From an uncultured Porphyromonadaceae bacterium (GTDB taxonomy: Bacteria > Bacteroidota > Bacteroidia > Bacteroidales > Muribaculaceae): a stretch of 64,000 bases of DNA. Location: the NCBI GenBank assembly GCA_900541835.1, contig UQLL01000001.1, forward strand, positions 62,001 through 126,000, read 5' to 3'. Positions 1-7,062 of this stretch are shown piece by piece (positions within the stretch are counted from its first letter, which is position 1; each line of letters begins with the position of its first letter). The notes under the pieces were generated by a model that did no database searches, was not told the origin of the DNA, and saw nothing but the letters and a program-made list of their open reading frames with translations. The translations under genes were made by a program, and so were the position numbers.

Positions 1-1
1 C

Positions 2-244
2 GACGACCAGATAGCCCTGCGCTACAACTACAAGTCGTATCCCGGCAACCCCAACGGCTCTCCCGGTGCCGTAGCCGGAATCGTAAGTGCCGACGGCCGT
101 CACCTGGCCATGATGCCCCACCTGGAGCGTGCCATCTTCCCCTGGCAGTGCGCCGAGTACCCCGATCGCCGGCGCGACGACCAGCTCACACCCTGGCTCA
201 CCGCCTTCGTCAACGCCCGCCGCTGGATTGAGAAAAACCGCTGA
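2..244 (+). CDS. purL: Phosphoribosylformylglycinamidine synthase, C-terminal end (5' part outside window)
   Basis: The last 80 residues of PurL, which makes formylglycinamidine ribonucleotide in purine synthesis. The visible part is the end of the class I glutamine amidotransferase domain. The stretch NGSPGAVAGI is followed by GRHLAMMPHLER, where His and Glu correspond to the catalytic pair of the MPHPER motif in the family (Leu replaces Pro here). The end, around TPWLTAFVNARRWI, resembles the family C-terminus. The rest lies upstream of the window, so integrity cannot be judged. The gene ends just before a MITE-like repeat. Confidence 0.93.
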   Translation, partial: DDQIALRYNYKSYPGNPNGSPGAVAGIVSADGRHLAMMPHLERAIFPWQCAEYPDRRRDDQLTPWLTAFVNARRWIEKNR

Positions 245-281
245 CTTGTATGAGGGTGTTGCAAAATCCGGCGAATCGTAG

Positions 282-301
282 GGATGCACCCTGGTGCATC
301 C
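282..301. repeat. Family-1 palindrome, inside MITE copy A
   Basis: GGATGCACCCTGGTGCATCC, a near-perfect palindrome preceded by GTAG. It is the first of a head-to-head pair within the MITE-like element. Confidence 0.75.
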
Positions 302-324
302 GCTCTGCTTTATTGATTGTCAGC

Positions 325-344
325 GGCTGCACCAGGGTGCAGCC
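325..344. repeat. Family-1 palindrome, inside MITE copy A
   Basis: GGCTGCACCAGGGTGCAGCC followed by CTACA. It is the second of the pair, with the CTACA side facing out. Confidence 0.75.
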
Positions 345-383
345 CTACAATCTGACCGAAATTCTGAATTTTGACACACCCTC

Positions 384-400
384 GTGAGAGTTGAGAATTG
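384..400 (+). repeat. GAGAGTTGA tract
   Basis: GTGAGAGTTGAGAATTG sits directly between the MITE-like element and a family-2 repeat. The only upstream in-frame start (TTG at 398) of the next gene falls inside it. Confidence 0.6.
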
Positions 401-1378
401 AATACACACACAAAGCATTTTCCTTTGCGATTGACGCCCGCTTTAGCGCGGTGCACCTCTCGCTATCGCCTTAGGTGCCTGCTGGCTGTTGCCGTGGGGA
501 TGTTGCTCACCTCCTGCTTCACCGGCGTGGAGGGCACACGGCGCGTGGTGATGAGCAAGAACGATGTCGCCGCCACCCGGCCCGGCGCCGAGGAACAGCT
601 AGTGGCAGGACTCACTGGCACACCCCTCGCCCAGTGGCAACCGGGTCGCGAGTTCATAGTGCTCGACGACCGTGCGGCGCTGATGTTCGACCCTCACACC
701 CTCCCCGCTGACCCTCTCAGCCTGCACCTGAGCGGCGACACCCTGCGCTACCAGGGCAACGACCGGCGTGTCACCCCCGGACTTGATACCCTCACCGTGC
801 TCCGCTTCGCCGACAGCGTCCGCACCTACTCCCTGCCCTTGCGGCAAAGCCGTATCACCAGCATGGAGATGCCCATGATGGCAGACGCAGCCATAGTCCA
901 CCGTCTCGACACCATGCTCCGCGGCCGCACACTCTGGGTGCGCAACCCCATGTGGCACACCGCCGACTCGCTGACCGTGCAGGGTCTCAAATACTCGCCC
1001 GTGCGGGTGGAAAAGGTATTGCCCGGCGTGAACGTCTACCCTGTCCGCATATGCTTCCGCACCGATAGCCTCAGTGGCTGGCTTCCCGTTGCGCTTCCCG
1101 GCGCCGGACCGGCCTCCCGCAGCTTTGCCCAGCAGTTCTCGCTCACAGACCCTCGTTCCAACTATCCCGCCATCACCGACGAGGCGTGGAGACTCATCCA
1201 GCAGCAGCGCGTGGCCGAAGGCATGACTAAGGACGAGGCCAGGCTCTCACTCGGCGCCCCAAAGGACGTCTCGCAGGGACATAACTCGGCCCTCCTTTAC
1301 GAGCTCTGGCAATACCCCGACGGCTCGTACCTTATGTTCTGCGACGGCCTGCTCCAGCGCTTCAAGCTCGCCCGTTAG
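398..1378 (+). CDS. Lipoprotein with C-terminal BamE/SmpA-like domain
   Basis: Up to 326 residues. A hydrophobic stretch ending in LLTSC (Cys40 from the first possible start) is a lipobox, so this is probably an outer-membrane lipoprotein. The last 65 residues (about 262-326) contain GMTKDEARLSLGAP followed by a YELWQYPDG strand, the pattern of SmpA/OmlA/BamE domains, which in other proteins bind the BAM machinery or cell-wall partners. The middle is unrecognised. The start is uncertain: no ATG precedes the signal peptide, TTG codons at 398, 425 and 431 are candidates, and residues 6-20 are encoded by a family-2 repeat. Function is inferred only from the C-terminal domain. Confidence 0.6.
   Translation: MNTHTKHFPLRLTPALARCTSRYRLRCLLAVAVGMLLTSCFTGVEGTRRVVMSKNDVAATRPGAEEQLVAGLTGTPLAQWQPGREFIVLDDRAALMFDPHTLPADPLSLHLSGDTLRYQGNDRRVTPGLDTLTVLRFADSVRTYSLPLRQSRITSMEMPMMADAAIVHRLDTMLRGRTLWVRNPMWHTADSLTVQGLKYSPVRVEKVLPGVNVYPVRICFRTDSLSGWLPVALPGAGPASRSFAQQFSLTDPRSNYPAITDEAWRLIQQQRVAEGMTKDEARLSLGAPKDVSQGHNSALLYELWQYPDGSYLMFCDGLLQRFKLAR
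413..457 (+). repeat. Family-2 hairpin repeat
   Basis: Begins with an AAGCATTTTCCTTTGCGATT arm and continues into a CGCTTTAGCG hairpin. It overlaps the possible N-terminal codons of the lipoprotein gene. Confidence 0.7.
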
Positions 1379-1390
1379 CTGAGAGTTGAG
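1379..1390 (+). repeat. GAGAGTTGA tract
   Basis: CTGAGAGTTGAG lies just after the lipoprotein stop codon and, as at 384-400, is followed by a family-2 repeat. Confidence 0.55.
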
Positions 1391-1400
1391 ACGACAACAA

Positions 1401-1442
1401 GCATTTTCTTTTGCATTTGGCGCACACTTCAGCGCCGCGCTT
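1401..1442 (+). repeat. Family-2 hairpin repeat
   Basis: Begins GCATTTTCTTTTGCATTTGG and continues into a hairpin around CTTCAGCGCCG. It lies immediately upstream of the murB start, so it forms the murB leader. Confidence 0.7.
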
Positions 1443-1449
1443 CCATACT

Positions 1450-3237
1450 ATGATAGAACAAGACAAAGACCTCGCCCCGCTCACCACCTTCGGCATTCCC
1501 GCCAAGGCCAGGTATTTCGCACGCTACAACTCGACCGATGCGCTGCTCAAGCTCATGCGCTCCGAAATATTCCGCGACAACGAATGGCTGCACATCGGCT
1601 CCGGCAGCAACCTGCTCTTCCTCGGTGACTACCACGGCCTGGTGCTCCGTTCCGACATACTCGGCCGCGCCATGTACCAGAAGGACGCCGGCACTGCTTT
1701 CGCCATAGCCGGTGCCGGAGAGGACTGGAGCGACTTCGTGGACTGGTGCGTGGAGCAGGGCCTGGGCGGACTGGAGAACCTGGCCTGCATCCCTGGCACC
1801 GTTGGAGCCGCGCCCGTGCAGAACGTCGGGGCTTACGGCGTGGAGGCCGGACAGCTCATCCACAGCGTTGAGGTGATGGACGTACAGACTCATAAGGTGG
1901 AGCGCATCCTCGGCAACGAGTGTGGCTTCGGCTATCGCGACAGCCGCTTCAAGCACGAGTGGAAAGGCCGATACATAGTGCTGCGCGTGAGCTTCCGCCT
2001 GCGCCCCTCCACCGAGGCCCGGAACCTGGAATATGGTCCCTTGCGAGACTTGTGGGAGCGCCTCGGCCACACACCCTCCATTGCCGAGGTGCGCGACGAG
2101 ATACGGAGTGTCCGCAGCGCCAAGCTCCCCGACCCCGAAGATATAGGCAGCGCCGGCTCCTTCTTCCGCAACCCCGTGGTCGATACCTATTACTTCAACG
2201 AGGTGGTAAGGCCATTGGCGCCCGACATCGTCTCGTACCCCGTCGGCGACGGCTCGCGCACCAAGCTCGCTGCCGGATGGCTCATAGAGCATGCCGGACT
2301 CAAGGGCTCCACCGTGGGTGGAGCCGAAGTGTATCCCAAGCAGTGCCTGGTGATTGTCAACCGTGGCGGGGCCACATACCAGGACGTGGAGCAGCTGGCA
2401 GAGAAGGTGCAGCACGAGGTGCGCCGCCGGTTCGCCGTCGAACTCAAGCCGGAGGTCAATTACATCAGCACCCGCATCGACGTGGAGATGCTCGGCACCG
2501 GCACCAGCAAGGGCGTCCCCGAGATTGGCTGCCTCTGTCCCGTCTGCTCGTCGGAGGACTCCAGGGACAAGCGACTGCGCTCCTCGGTGTGGGTACGCAC
2601 GCACGGCCTTAGCATCATCATCGATCCGTCGCCAGACTTCCGCCAGCAGGCCCTGCGTGCCGGCATCGACCATGTGGACGCGGTGCTGCTGACACACAGC
2701 CACTACGACCACGTGGGGGGCATCGACGACCTTCGGCCCTTCTGTGCCACCTCCGACATTCCAATATACGCACAGAAGGACGTGGCCGACGACCTGCACC
2801 GACGCCTCGACTACTGCTTCCGCGACACCCTCTACCCGGGAGTTCCGCGACTGGTGCTGCATGAGATTTCGGCCGGTAAGCCTTTGGTCATTGACGGACT
2901 TCATATATTACCCCTGCGCGTGATGCACGGCAAGCTGCCCATCCTTGGCTTCCGCATAGGCGACTTCGCCTATGTCACGGACGCTTCCGAGCTGCCGCCG
3001 GAGACGACCGAGAACCTGGAGGACCTGGACACGCTCATTCTCAACGCCCTGCGTCACCGCCCGCACTTCGCGCATTACAGTGTGGAACAGGCCCTTGACG
3101 TGATTGCCGGGCTGAAGCCCCGACAGGCATACCTGACGCACTTCTGCCACGAGATCGGTCTGTACGCCACCGAGGATGCCCGTCTGCCCGAGGGTGTGCA
3201 TCTGGGATATGACGGCCTGCGCATCTCCGTACTATGA
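1450..3237 (+). CDS. murB: Fusion of UDP-N-acetylmuramate dehydrogenase and PhnP-like metallo-beta-lactamase hydrolase
   Basis: 595 residues from ATG 1450; an earlier frame start lies in a repeat. Residues 1 to about 340 are MurB, the FAD enzyme that reduces UDP-GlcNAc-enolpyruvate for peptidoglycan. Visible are GSGSNLLFLGDY (about 50-61), IPGTVGAAPVQNVGAYG, the catalytic Ser237 in GSFFRNP, and Glu335 in PEVNYI, which matches the catalytic C-terminal Glu. From about 345 a complete metallo-beta-lactamase domain follows: LGTGTSKGVPEIGC, Cys pairs, HSHYDH at 416-421, TDASELP and THFCHE. That half resembles the PhnP/RomA-type phosphodiesterases that are normally separate proteins of about 250 residues. 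The reading frame is continuous. The substrate of the second half is unknown. Confidence 0.9.
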   Translation: MIEQDKDLAPLTTFGIPAKARYFARYNSTDALLKLMRSEIFRDNEWLHIGSGSNLLFLGDYHGLVLRSDILGRAMYQKDAGTAFAIAGAGEDWSDFVDWCVEQGLGGLENLACIPGTVGAAPVQNVGAYGVEAGQLIHSVEVMDVQTHKVERILGNECGFGYRDSRFKHEWKGRYIVLRVSFRLRPSTEARNLEYGPLRDLWERLGHTPSIAEVRDEIRSVRSAKLPDPEDIGSAGSFFRNPVVDTYYFNEVVRPLAPDIVSYPVGDGSRTKLAAGWLIEHAGLKGSTVGGAEVYPKQCLVIVNRGGATYQDVEQLAEKVQHEVRRRFAVELKPEVNYISTRIDVEMLGTGTSKGVPEIGCLCPVCSSEDSRDKRLRSSVWVRTHGLSIIIDPSPDFRQQALRAGIDHVDAVLLTHSHYDHVGGIDDLRPFCATSDIPIYAQKDVADDLHRRLDYCFRDTLYPGVPRLVLHEISAGKPLVIDGLHILPLRVMHGKLPILGFRIGDFAYVTDASELPPETTENLEDLDTLILNALRHRPHFAHYSVEQALDVIAGLKPRQAYLTHFCHEIGLYATEDARLPEGVHLGYDGLRISVL

Positions 3238-3425
3238 AACGCTACCAGATAATACCATTGGTGATCGGCATCTATGCGCTCGTGATGGCGTATATCGGCC
3301 GGGAAACGTTCTACAACCCGGCCACGCGGCTCACCTACCTGCTGAAGATAGGCGGGGAGGCGCTGGTGCTCGTAGCGCTGTATTTCTTTCTGAAGCGAAG
3401 GGACGGGCTGCGCAAGCGCAAATGA
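3234..3425 (+). CDS. Small two-helix membrane protein
   Basis: 63 residues. Its ATG overlaps the stop codon of the murB fusion in ATGA, suggesting translational coupling. Two hydrophobic segments (IIPLVIGIYALVMAYIG, and ALVLVALYFFL after the loop RETFYNPATRLTYLLKIGGE) are followed by a very basic tail, KRRDGLRKRK. No family is recognised with certainty. Coupling to a cell-wall enzyme is the only hint of role. Confidence 0.7.
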   Translation: MKRYQIIPLVIGIYALVMAYIGRETFYNPATRLTYLLKIGGEALVLVALYFFLKRRDGLRKRK

Positions 3426-3470
3426 GAGTCGTGCGCCGCGGAGCAGCGGGCGCAAATGAAAAAGAGAGCA

Positions 3471-3496
3471 AGCACCACCTGACGATAGGCGGTGCT
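3471..3496. terminator. Hairpin terminator between convergent genes
   Basis: AGCACCACCT and AGGCGGTGCT pair with one mismatch around a 6-base loop, followed by TTTCTC. It lies between the murB operon (+) and bcp (-). Confidence 0.6.
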
Positions 3497-3508
3497 TTCT
3501 CGGTTTGC

Positions 3509-3528
3509 GGACGCACCGTGGCGCGTCC
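3509..3528. repeat. Family-1 palindrome
   Basis: GGACGCACCGTGGCGCGTCC followed by CTACATT, downstream of the terminator in the bcp 3' region. Confidence 0.75.
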
Positions 3529-3560
3529 CTACATTTTGCGGGTAGGTGCCTCTCGGCTCT

Positions 3561-4040
3561 TCAGGCGGGGTTGACGGAGCCGCGACCCTCGAGCAGGGCG
3601 AAGAGCTGGGTGGAGGCGTTGCGGGTGTCGACCTTGCGGATAACGTCCGTCACGGTGCCGTCATGGTTGCAGACGAAGGTGGTGCGCACGATGCCCATGT
3701 ACTCGCGGCCGGCCATCTTCTTGAGCTGCCACACTCCGGCAGTCTCGCAGAGCTGGTGTCCGGTGTCGGCTACGAGCGGGAAGGGGATGTCGTTCTTGGC
3801 GATGAAGCGCTGGTGGCTCTTCTCGTCGCCGGCGCTGACGCCTATCACCTGGTAGCCCATGTCCAGGAACTGTTTGTAAGCTTCGGAGAGTGAGCGGGCC
3901 TCGAGGGTGCAGCCGGGAGTGGAGTCCTTGGGATAGAAGTAGACGATGAAGCGGAAGTTCTCGGGGTATGAGCTGAGTCGCACTTCGGATCCGTTCTGGT
4001 CGGTACCCAGCAGGTCGGGGAATCTGTCGTCGATATTCAT
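3561..4040 (-). CDS. bcp: Thioredoxin-dependent peroxiredoxin, Bcp/PrxQ family
   Basis: 159 residues, full length for the family. It reduces peroxides with thiols. The peroxidatic Cys44 is in YPKDSTPGCT. In typical two-Cys Bcp proteins the resolving Cys lies five residues later; here that position is Arg49 (CTLEAR). The only other Cys I see in a conserved-looking place are in LCETAG and FVCNHDG. It is therefore either a one-Cys form or uses a different resolving Cys. A GAGAGTTGA tract and cstA lie upstream on the same strand; the 9-base gap to cstA suggests an operon cstA-bcp. Confidence 0.92.
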   Translation of the reverse strand: MNIDDRFPDLLGTDQNGSEVRLSSYPENFRFIVYFYPKDSTPGCTLEARSLSEAYKQFLDMGYQVIGVSAGDEKSHQRFIAKNDIPFPLVADTGHQLCETAGVWQLKKMAGREYMGIVRTTFVCNHDGTVTDVIRKVDTRNASTQLFALLEGRGSVNPA

Positions 4041-4049
4041 AGCATTCTT

Positions 4050-5531
4050 TTATTTGAGAGTTGAAGGTTGAGAGTCGAGAATTGTCTCGGTCTCTGCCTT
4101 GACCTTGCGCGTCAGGAACATGACGAGGAAGGAGAGTGCGACGGCTACGCCTATGCCGATGGCGAGCCAGTAGTCGATGCCGACGCTAAACAGGGCCTGG
4201 GTGAGCAGGCCGAGTCCCTCGGGAGCGAAGAGTATGTAGCTTACGGTCACGACGGTCATGAACAGCGCAGGCACGAGCGATATGCCATAGAAGCGCTTGC
4301 GGGAGGCCAGCCACACGGTGATGGCCCACAGGGTGAAGACGCTCAGCGCCTGGTTACACCAGGCGAAGTAGCGCCAGAGCACGTCGTAGGGCAGCAGCAT
4401 GATGATGAAGCAGACGGCGAAGATGGGCAGCGACACGAGCACTCGGCTGATGACCTTCTTCTGCTTGATTCCGGAAAAGTCAGCGGCTATGAGTCGGGCG
4501 GAACGGAGTGCAGTATCGCCGCTGGTGATGGGTGCGGCCACCACACCGAGGATGGCGAGAATGCCGCCGAAGGTGCCGAGCCAGGTGGTGCTGAGGTTGT
4601 TGACCAGCGTGGCGGGGGAACCGCCGTCGAGTGCCTCCTGTAGCTGCGTGTATCCGCCGGTGAAAGCCACGGCAGCGGCCGCCCATATCAGGGCTACTAT
4701 GCCCTCGGTGATCATGGCGCCGTAGAAGACGGGCCGGGCGTGCTTTTCGTTCTTGAGGCAACGGGCCATCATCGGGCTTTGCGTGGCGTGGAAGCCGCTG
4801 ATGGCGCCGCAGGCTATCGACACGAACATCATCGGGAAGATGGGATTCGCCTCCGGGTCGGGCTTGTGGTTGGAGAACTGATGCCACAGCTCCGGCACCG
4901 TGTCGGAGTGTACGAACAGCATCGCCATGATTCCCACGGCCATGAAGAGCAGCGCGAAGCCGAACACGGGGTACAGCTTGCCGATGAGCTTGTCGATGGG
5001 CAGAAGCGTGGCAGCCATGTAGTAGACGAAGATGAGGACGATCCAGAAGAGGCGCGTCATGCTGTCGGGGGTTATCTTGGCCAACAGGTCGGCCGGGTTA
5101 TAGACGAACACGGCTCCTACGAGTATCATCAGCAGCAGGGCGAAGATGCGCATGGTGAGCTTGACACCTCCACCGAGCTCGCGGCCCACGATCTCGGGCA
5201 GCGAGGCTCCGCCCATGCGCAGCGACATCATGCCCGACATGAAGTCGTGGACGGCTCCGGCGAAGATGGTGCCGAAAACTATCCACAGGAACGCCGCAGG
5301 TCCGTACATGACGCCCATGATAGCGCCGAAGATGGGCCCCAGACCGGCAATGTTGAGAAACTGTATGAGGAAAATCTTCCAGGTGGGGAGCTCGACGTAG
5401 TCTACGCCGTCGGCCATGGTCTGGACGGGCGTATTGCGGGAGGGGTCTATGCCGACCACCTTGGCGGCAAACTTGCCGTAAACGAAATAGCCTGCTATGA
5501 GCAGTGCCAGGGATATGAGAAAAGTTATCAT
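4050..5531 (-). CDS. cstA: CstA-family carbon starvation protein (peptide/pyruvate transporter family)
   Basis: 493 residues, polytopic inner-membrane protein. It begins MITFLISLALLIAGYFVYG and has the CstA core GLGPIFGAIMGVMYGPAAF and VHDFMSGMMSLRMGG, and later GFHATQSPMMARCL. The E. coli CstA is about 200 residues longer; the shorter form is usual in Bacteroidetes as far as I know. Known family members import peptides or pyruvate; the substrate here is not shown by sequence. The C-terminal tail (VKAETETILDSQPSTLK) is partly encoded by a GAGAGTTGA tract. Upstream lies a pair of family-1 palindromes rather than a recognisable promoter. Confidence 0.88.
   Translation of the reverse strand: MITFLISLALLIAGYFVYGKFAAKVVGIDPSRNTPVQTMADGVDYVELPTWKIFLIQFLNIAGLGPIFGAIMGVMYGPAAFLWIVFGTIFAGAVHDFMSGMMSLRMGGASLPEIVGRELGGGVKLTMRIFALLLMILVGAVFVYNPADLLAKITPDSMTRLFWIVLIFVYYMAATLLPIDKLIGKLYPVFGFALLFMAVGIMAMLFVHSDTVPELWHQFSNHKPDPEANPIFPMMFVSIACGAISGFHATQSPMMARCLKNEKHARPVFYGAMITEGIVALIWAAAAVAFTGGYTQLQEALDGGSPATLVNNLSTTWLGTFGGILAILGVVAAPITSGDTALRSARLIAADFSGIKQKKVISRVLVSLPIFAVCFIIMLLPYDVLWRYFAWCNQALSVFTLWAITVWLASRKRFYGISLVPALFMTVVTVSYILFAPEGLGLLTQALFSVGIDYWLAIGIGVAVALSFLVMFLTRKVKAETETILDSQPSTLK
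4055..4084. repeat. GAGAGTTGA tract in the cstA 3' end
   Basis: Two and a half degenerate units (GAGAGTTGA, GGTTGAGAGTC, GAGAATTG) supply the last codons of cstA. Confidence 0.55.
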
Positions 5532-5547
5532 TTTCGGTCAGTGGTAG

Positions 5548-5567
5548 GGACGCACCCTGGTGCGTCC
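5548..5567. repeat. Family-1 palindrome (consensus copy)
   Basis: GGACGCACCCTGGTGCGTCC, a perfect palindrome apart from its two central bases, preceded by GTA. It faces a second copy 30 bases away. Confidence 0.8.
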
Positions 5568-5597
5568 GAAAGAGAGTCAGAGTTGTTGTCGGTGGTG

Positions 5598-5616
5598 GAC
5601 GCGTTAGGGTGCGTCC
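5598..5616. repeat. Family-1 palindrome
   Basis: GGACGCGTTAGGGTGCGTCC-type copy followed by CTACATT; it pairs head-to-head with 5548-5567, as in MITE copy A. The segment between the two is otherwise featureless. Confidence 0.7.
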
Positions 5617-5636
5617 CTACATTGAGGTGAGGAGTC

Positions 5637-6941
5637 TTACTTATAGCCAAGGTTTTTAAGGAGTTTGTTGCGTCGGGAGAGGATACGTGCGCGGAGCAGG
5701 TCGACGTTGGTCTCGGCGTCGGTTATGGCCGTGCGCATGGCGGCGGAGCGGTCGCCGTGTCCGAAGGACTCGCGTAGCTCTGCCAGCGCTGCCTCGGCCT
5801 GCCGGAGATCCTCCTGCTTGGCCTCGTATTCGTCGATGGCGGTGCGTACGGAAGCGTCGGCGCTTTCGTAGACTTCGCCGAGAGTGCGGCCATCGGGAAG
5901 AATCTCGCCGTTACAGTCTTTTGGCATGGTCGGGGAGAACTGACGGGCCTCGCTGACTCGGTCGAGCCAGACCTTACGGTCGAAGTCCTCGGGCCAGGTG
6001 GTGGCAATCTCGCTGATGCGTGCCCGGTCGGAGAGGTTGTCGTCATCGGTCGCCAGATTCTCTCGCATATCGTTGACCTTGAAGGTATAGACCACAGGCT
6101 GGCCGGTGCGCATGGTGACGAACCAGCCTATGCTGTCCACGGCGTCGACGACGTACAGCAGCTCGTCGGCGGGCGAGTTGACCGGCATACCGAGATTGGC
6201 GGGCTCGCGCCACGGCTCGGTGATGTCGTCGCGGATGGACATCATCACGTCGCGGCCTCCGAGGCTCGGGTATGCGTCGGTGGTATAATATAATGTCATG
6301 CCGTCTTCGAGCAGGAAAGGAGAGTAGGCCGGCGATGGAATATCGGTGACTGGGTGGACATCCCATGAGCCGTCTACCAGGCGCGTGGCTTCATAAAGCA
6401 GGTTGCGTCCCCGGGAACCGGGAGCCGACCAGAGGGCCGTGACACCGTCAGCACTCAGGAATACGAGGCCGTCCACCTCGTCCGGATTTTCGATAAACGT
6501 TGCCTCGCCGGGGAGCATGAGCTTGCCGACCGAAGCGGGCAACTGCACCGTCTGAGCTATCTTCTCCCACTCGATTCTCGGCTCTGACGTCGGCATGGCC
6601 ACATTGTCGGCGTCATCGTAATCAACCGCCACGGAGTCGTCAAAGACCTCCGGCGACATCTCCACTGCCAGGCTGTCAAAGATTGTCAAATTCTCGACAG
6701 CCTCCAGGGCCTGCCGCAGCCTGGGTATGGATCGGGCGGCGGATAGCGCCGCGGAATCCACGGGCAGCTTTGCCTTCTTGAGCGCCGCCTGGTAGGCGTT
6801 GAACTGAGAGGTGGCCCGGTCGAACCGATAGGCGTTGAGCGCCTCCTCGGCCTGCCTGAGCAGCTGGGCGGGAGTGTCGGCCAGGGCTACGGACAGCACC
6901 CCGGCCGAGATGATGGATATGATGATGGCTAACCGCTTCAT
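5637..6941 (-). CDS. Secreted protein with N-terminal helical repeat and PD40-like beta-propeller segment
   Basis: 434 residues. A signal peptide (MKRLAIIISIISAGVLSVALA) is followed by a helical, TPR-like region (about 22-90), then acidic residues. From about 150 to 300 it has beta-propeller-like strands, including YSPFLLEDGMTLYYTTD and SLGGRDVMMS, the pattern of PD40 repeats found in periplasmic TolB/OmpA-associated proteins of Bacteroidetes. The last 80 residues are charged and probably coiled coil. No enzyme motif is seen. It has its own promoter. A periplasmic structural or scaffolding role is a guess from the repeat types. Confidence 0.7.
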   Translation of the reverse strand: MKRLAIIISIISAGVLSVALADTPAQLLRQAEEALNAYRFDRATSQFNAYQAALKKAKLPVDSAALSAARSIPRLRQALEAVENLTIFDSLAVEMSPEVFDDSVAVDYDDADNVAMPTSEPRIEWEKIAQTVQLPASVGKLMLPGEATFIENPDEVDGLVFLSADGVTALWSAPGSRGRNLLYEATRLVDGSWDVHPVTDIPSPAYSPFLLEDGMTLYYTTDAYPSLGGRDVMMSIRDDITEPWREPANLGMPVNSPADELLYVVDAVDSIGWFVTMRTGQPVVYTFKVNDMRENLATDDDNLSDRARISEIATTWPEDFDRKVWLDRVSEARQFSPTMPKDCNGEILPDGRTLGEVYESADASVRTAIDEYEAKQEDLRQAEAALAELRESFGHGDRSAAMRTAITDAETNVDLLRARILSRRNKLLKNLGYK

Positions 6942-6957
6942 TTCTGTTTAGTTTGCA

Positions 6958-6965
6958 CAAAGGTA
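6958..6965 (-). promoter_or_regulatory. Promoter core for the PD40-like gene
   Basis: TACCTTTG on the minus strand matches the Bacteroidetes TAnnTTTG -7 box; the ATG follows 16 bases later. Confidence 0.6.
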
Positions 6966-7008
6966 GGTAATTCCCGACAAGTACACAAACTTTAAAAAAT
7001 TTTTTTAG

Positions 7009-7016
7009 TAACTTTG
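7009..7016 (+). promoter_or_regulatory. Promoter core for the GLUG protein gene
   Basis: TAACTTTG followed by CACT, 46 bases before the ATG at 7063, in an A/T-rich divergent promoter region. The leader is unstructured and rich in CAATC. Confidence 0.7.
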
Positions 7017-7062
7017 CACTCGATAAGTACACCATCAATATCAATCAACCACAATCCAATTC

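Larger units (their letters stand above)
252..383. mobile_element. MITE-like element, copy A
   Basis: A 132-bp element with imperfect terminal inverted repeats: GAGGGTGTTGCAAAAT at the left, and the reverse complement of GAGGGTGTGTCAAAATTC at the right. A second copy lies inverted at 42841-42966; the outer arms (about 26 and 34 bases) and an inner TTTATTGATT are shared. It has no coding capacity. This copy contains two family-1 palindromes (282-301 and 325-344) in opposite orientation. No clear target-site duplication is seen. Confidence 0.65.

Noticed and set aside
252..383. Small RNA gene
   Set aside because: The second inverted copy at 42841 and the terminal inverted repeats fit a mobile repeat better; no promoter box or terminator is placed for an RNA.
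1429..2904. A 491-codon open frame on the minus strand
   Set aside because: Antisense shadow of the murB fusion.
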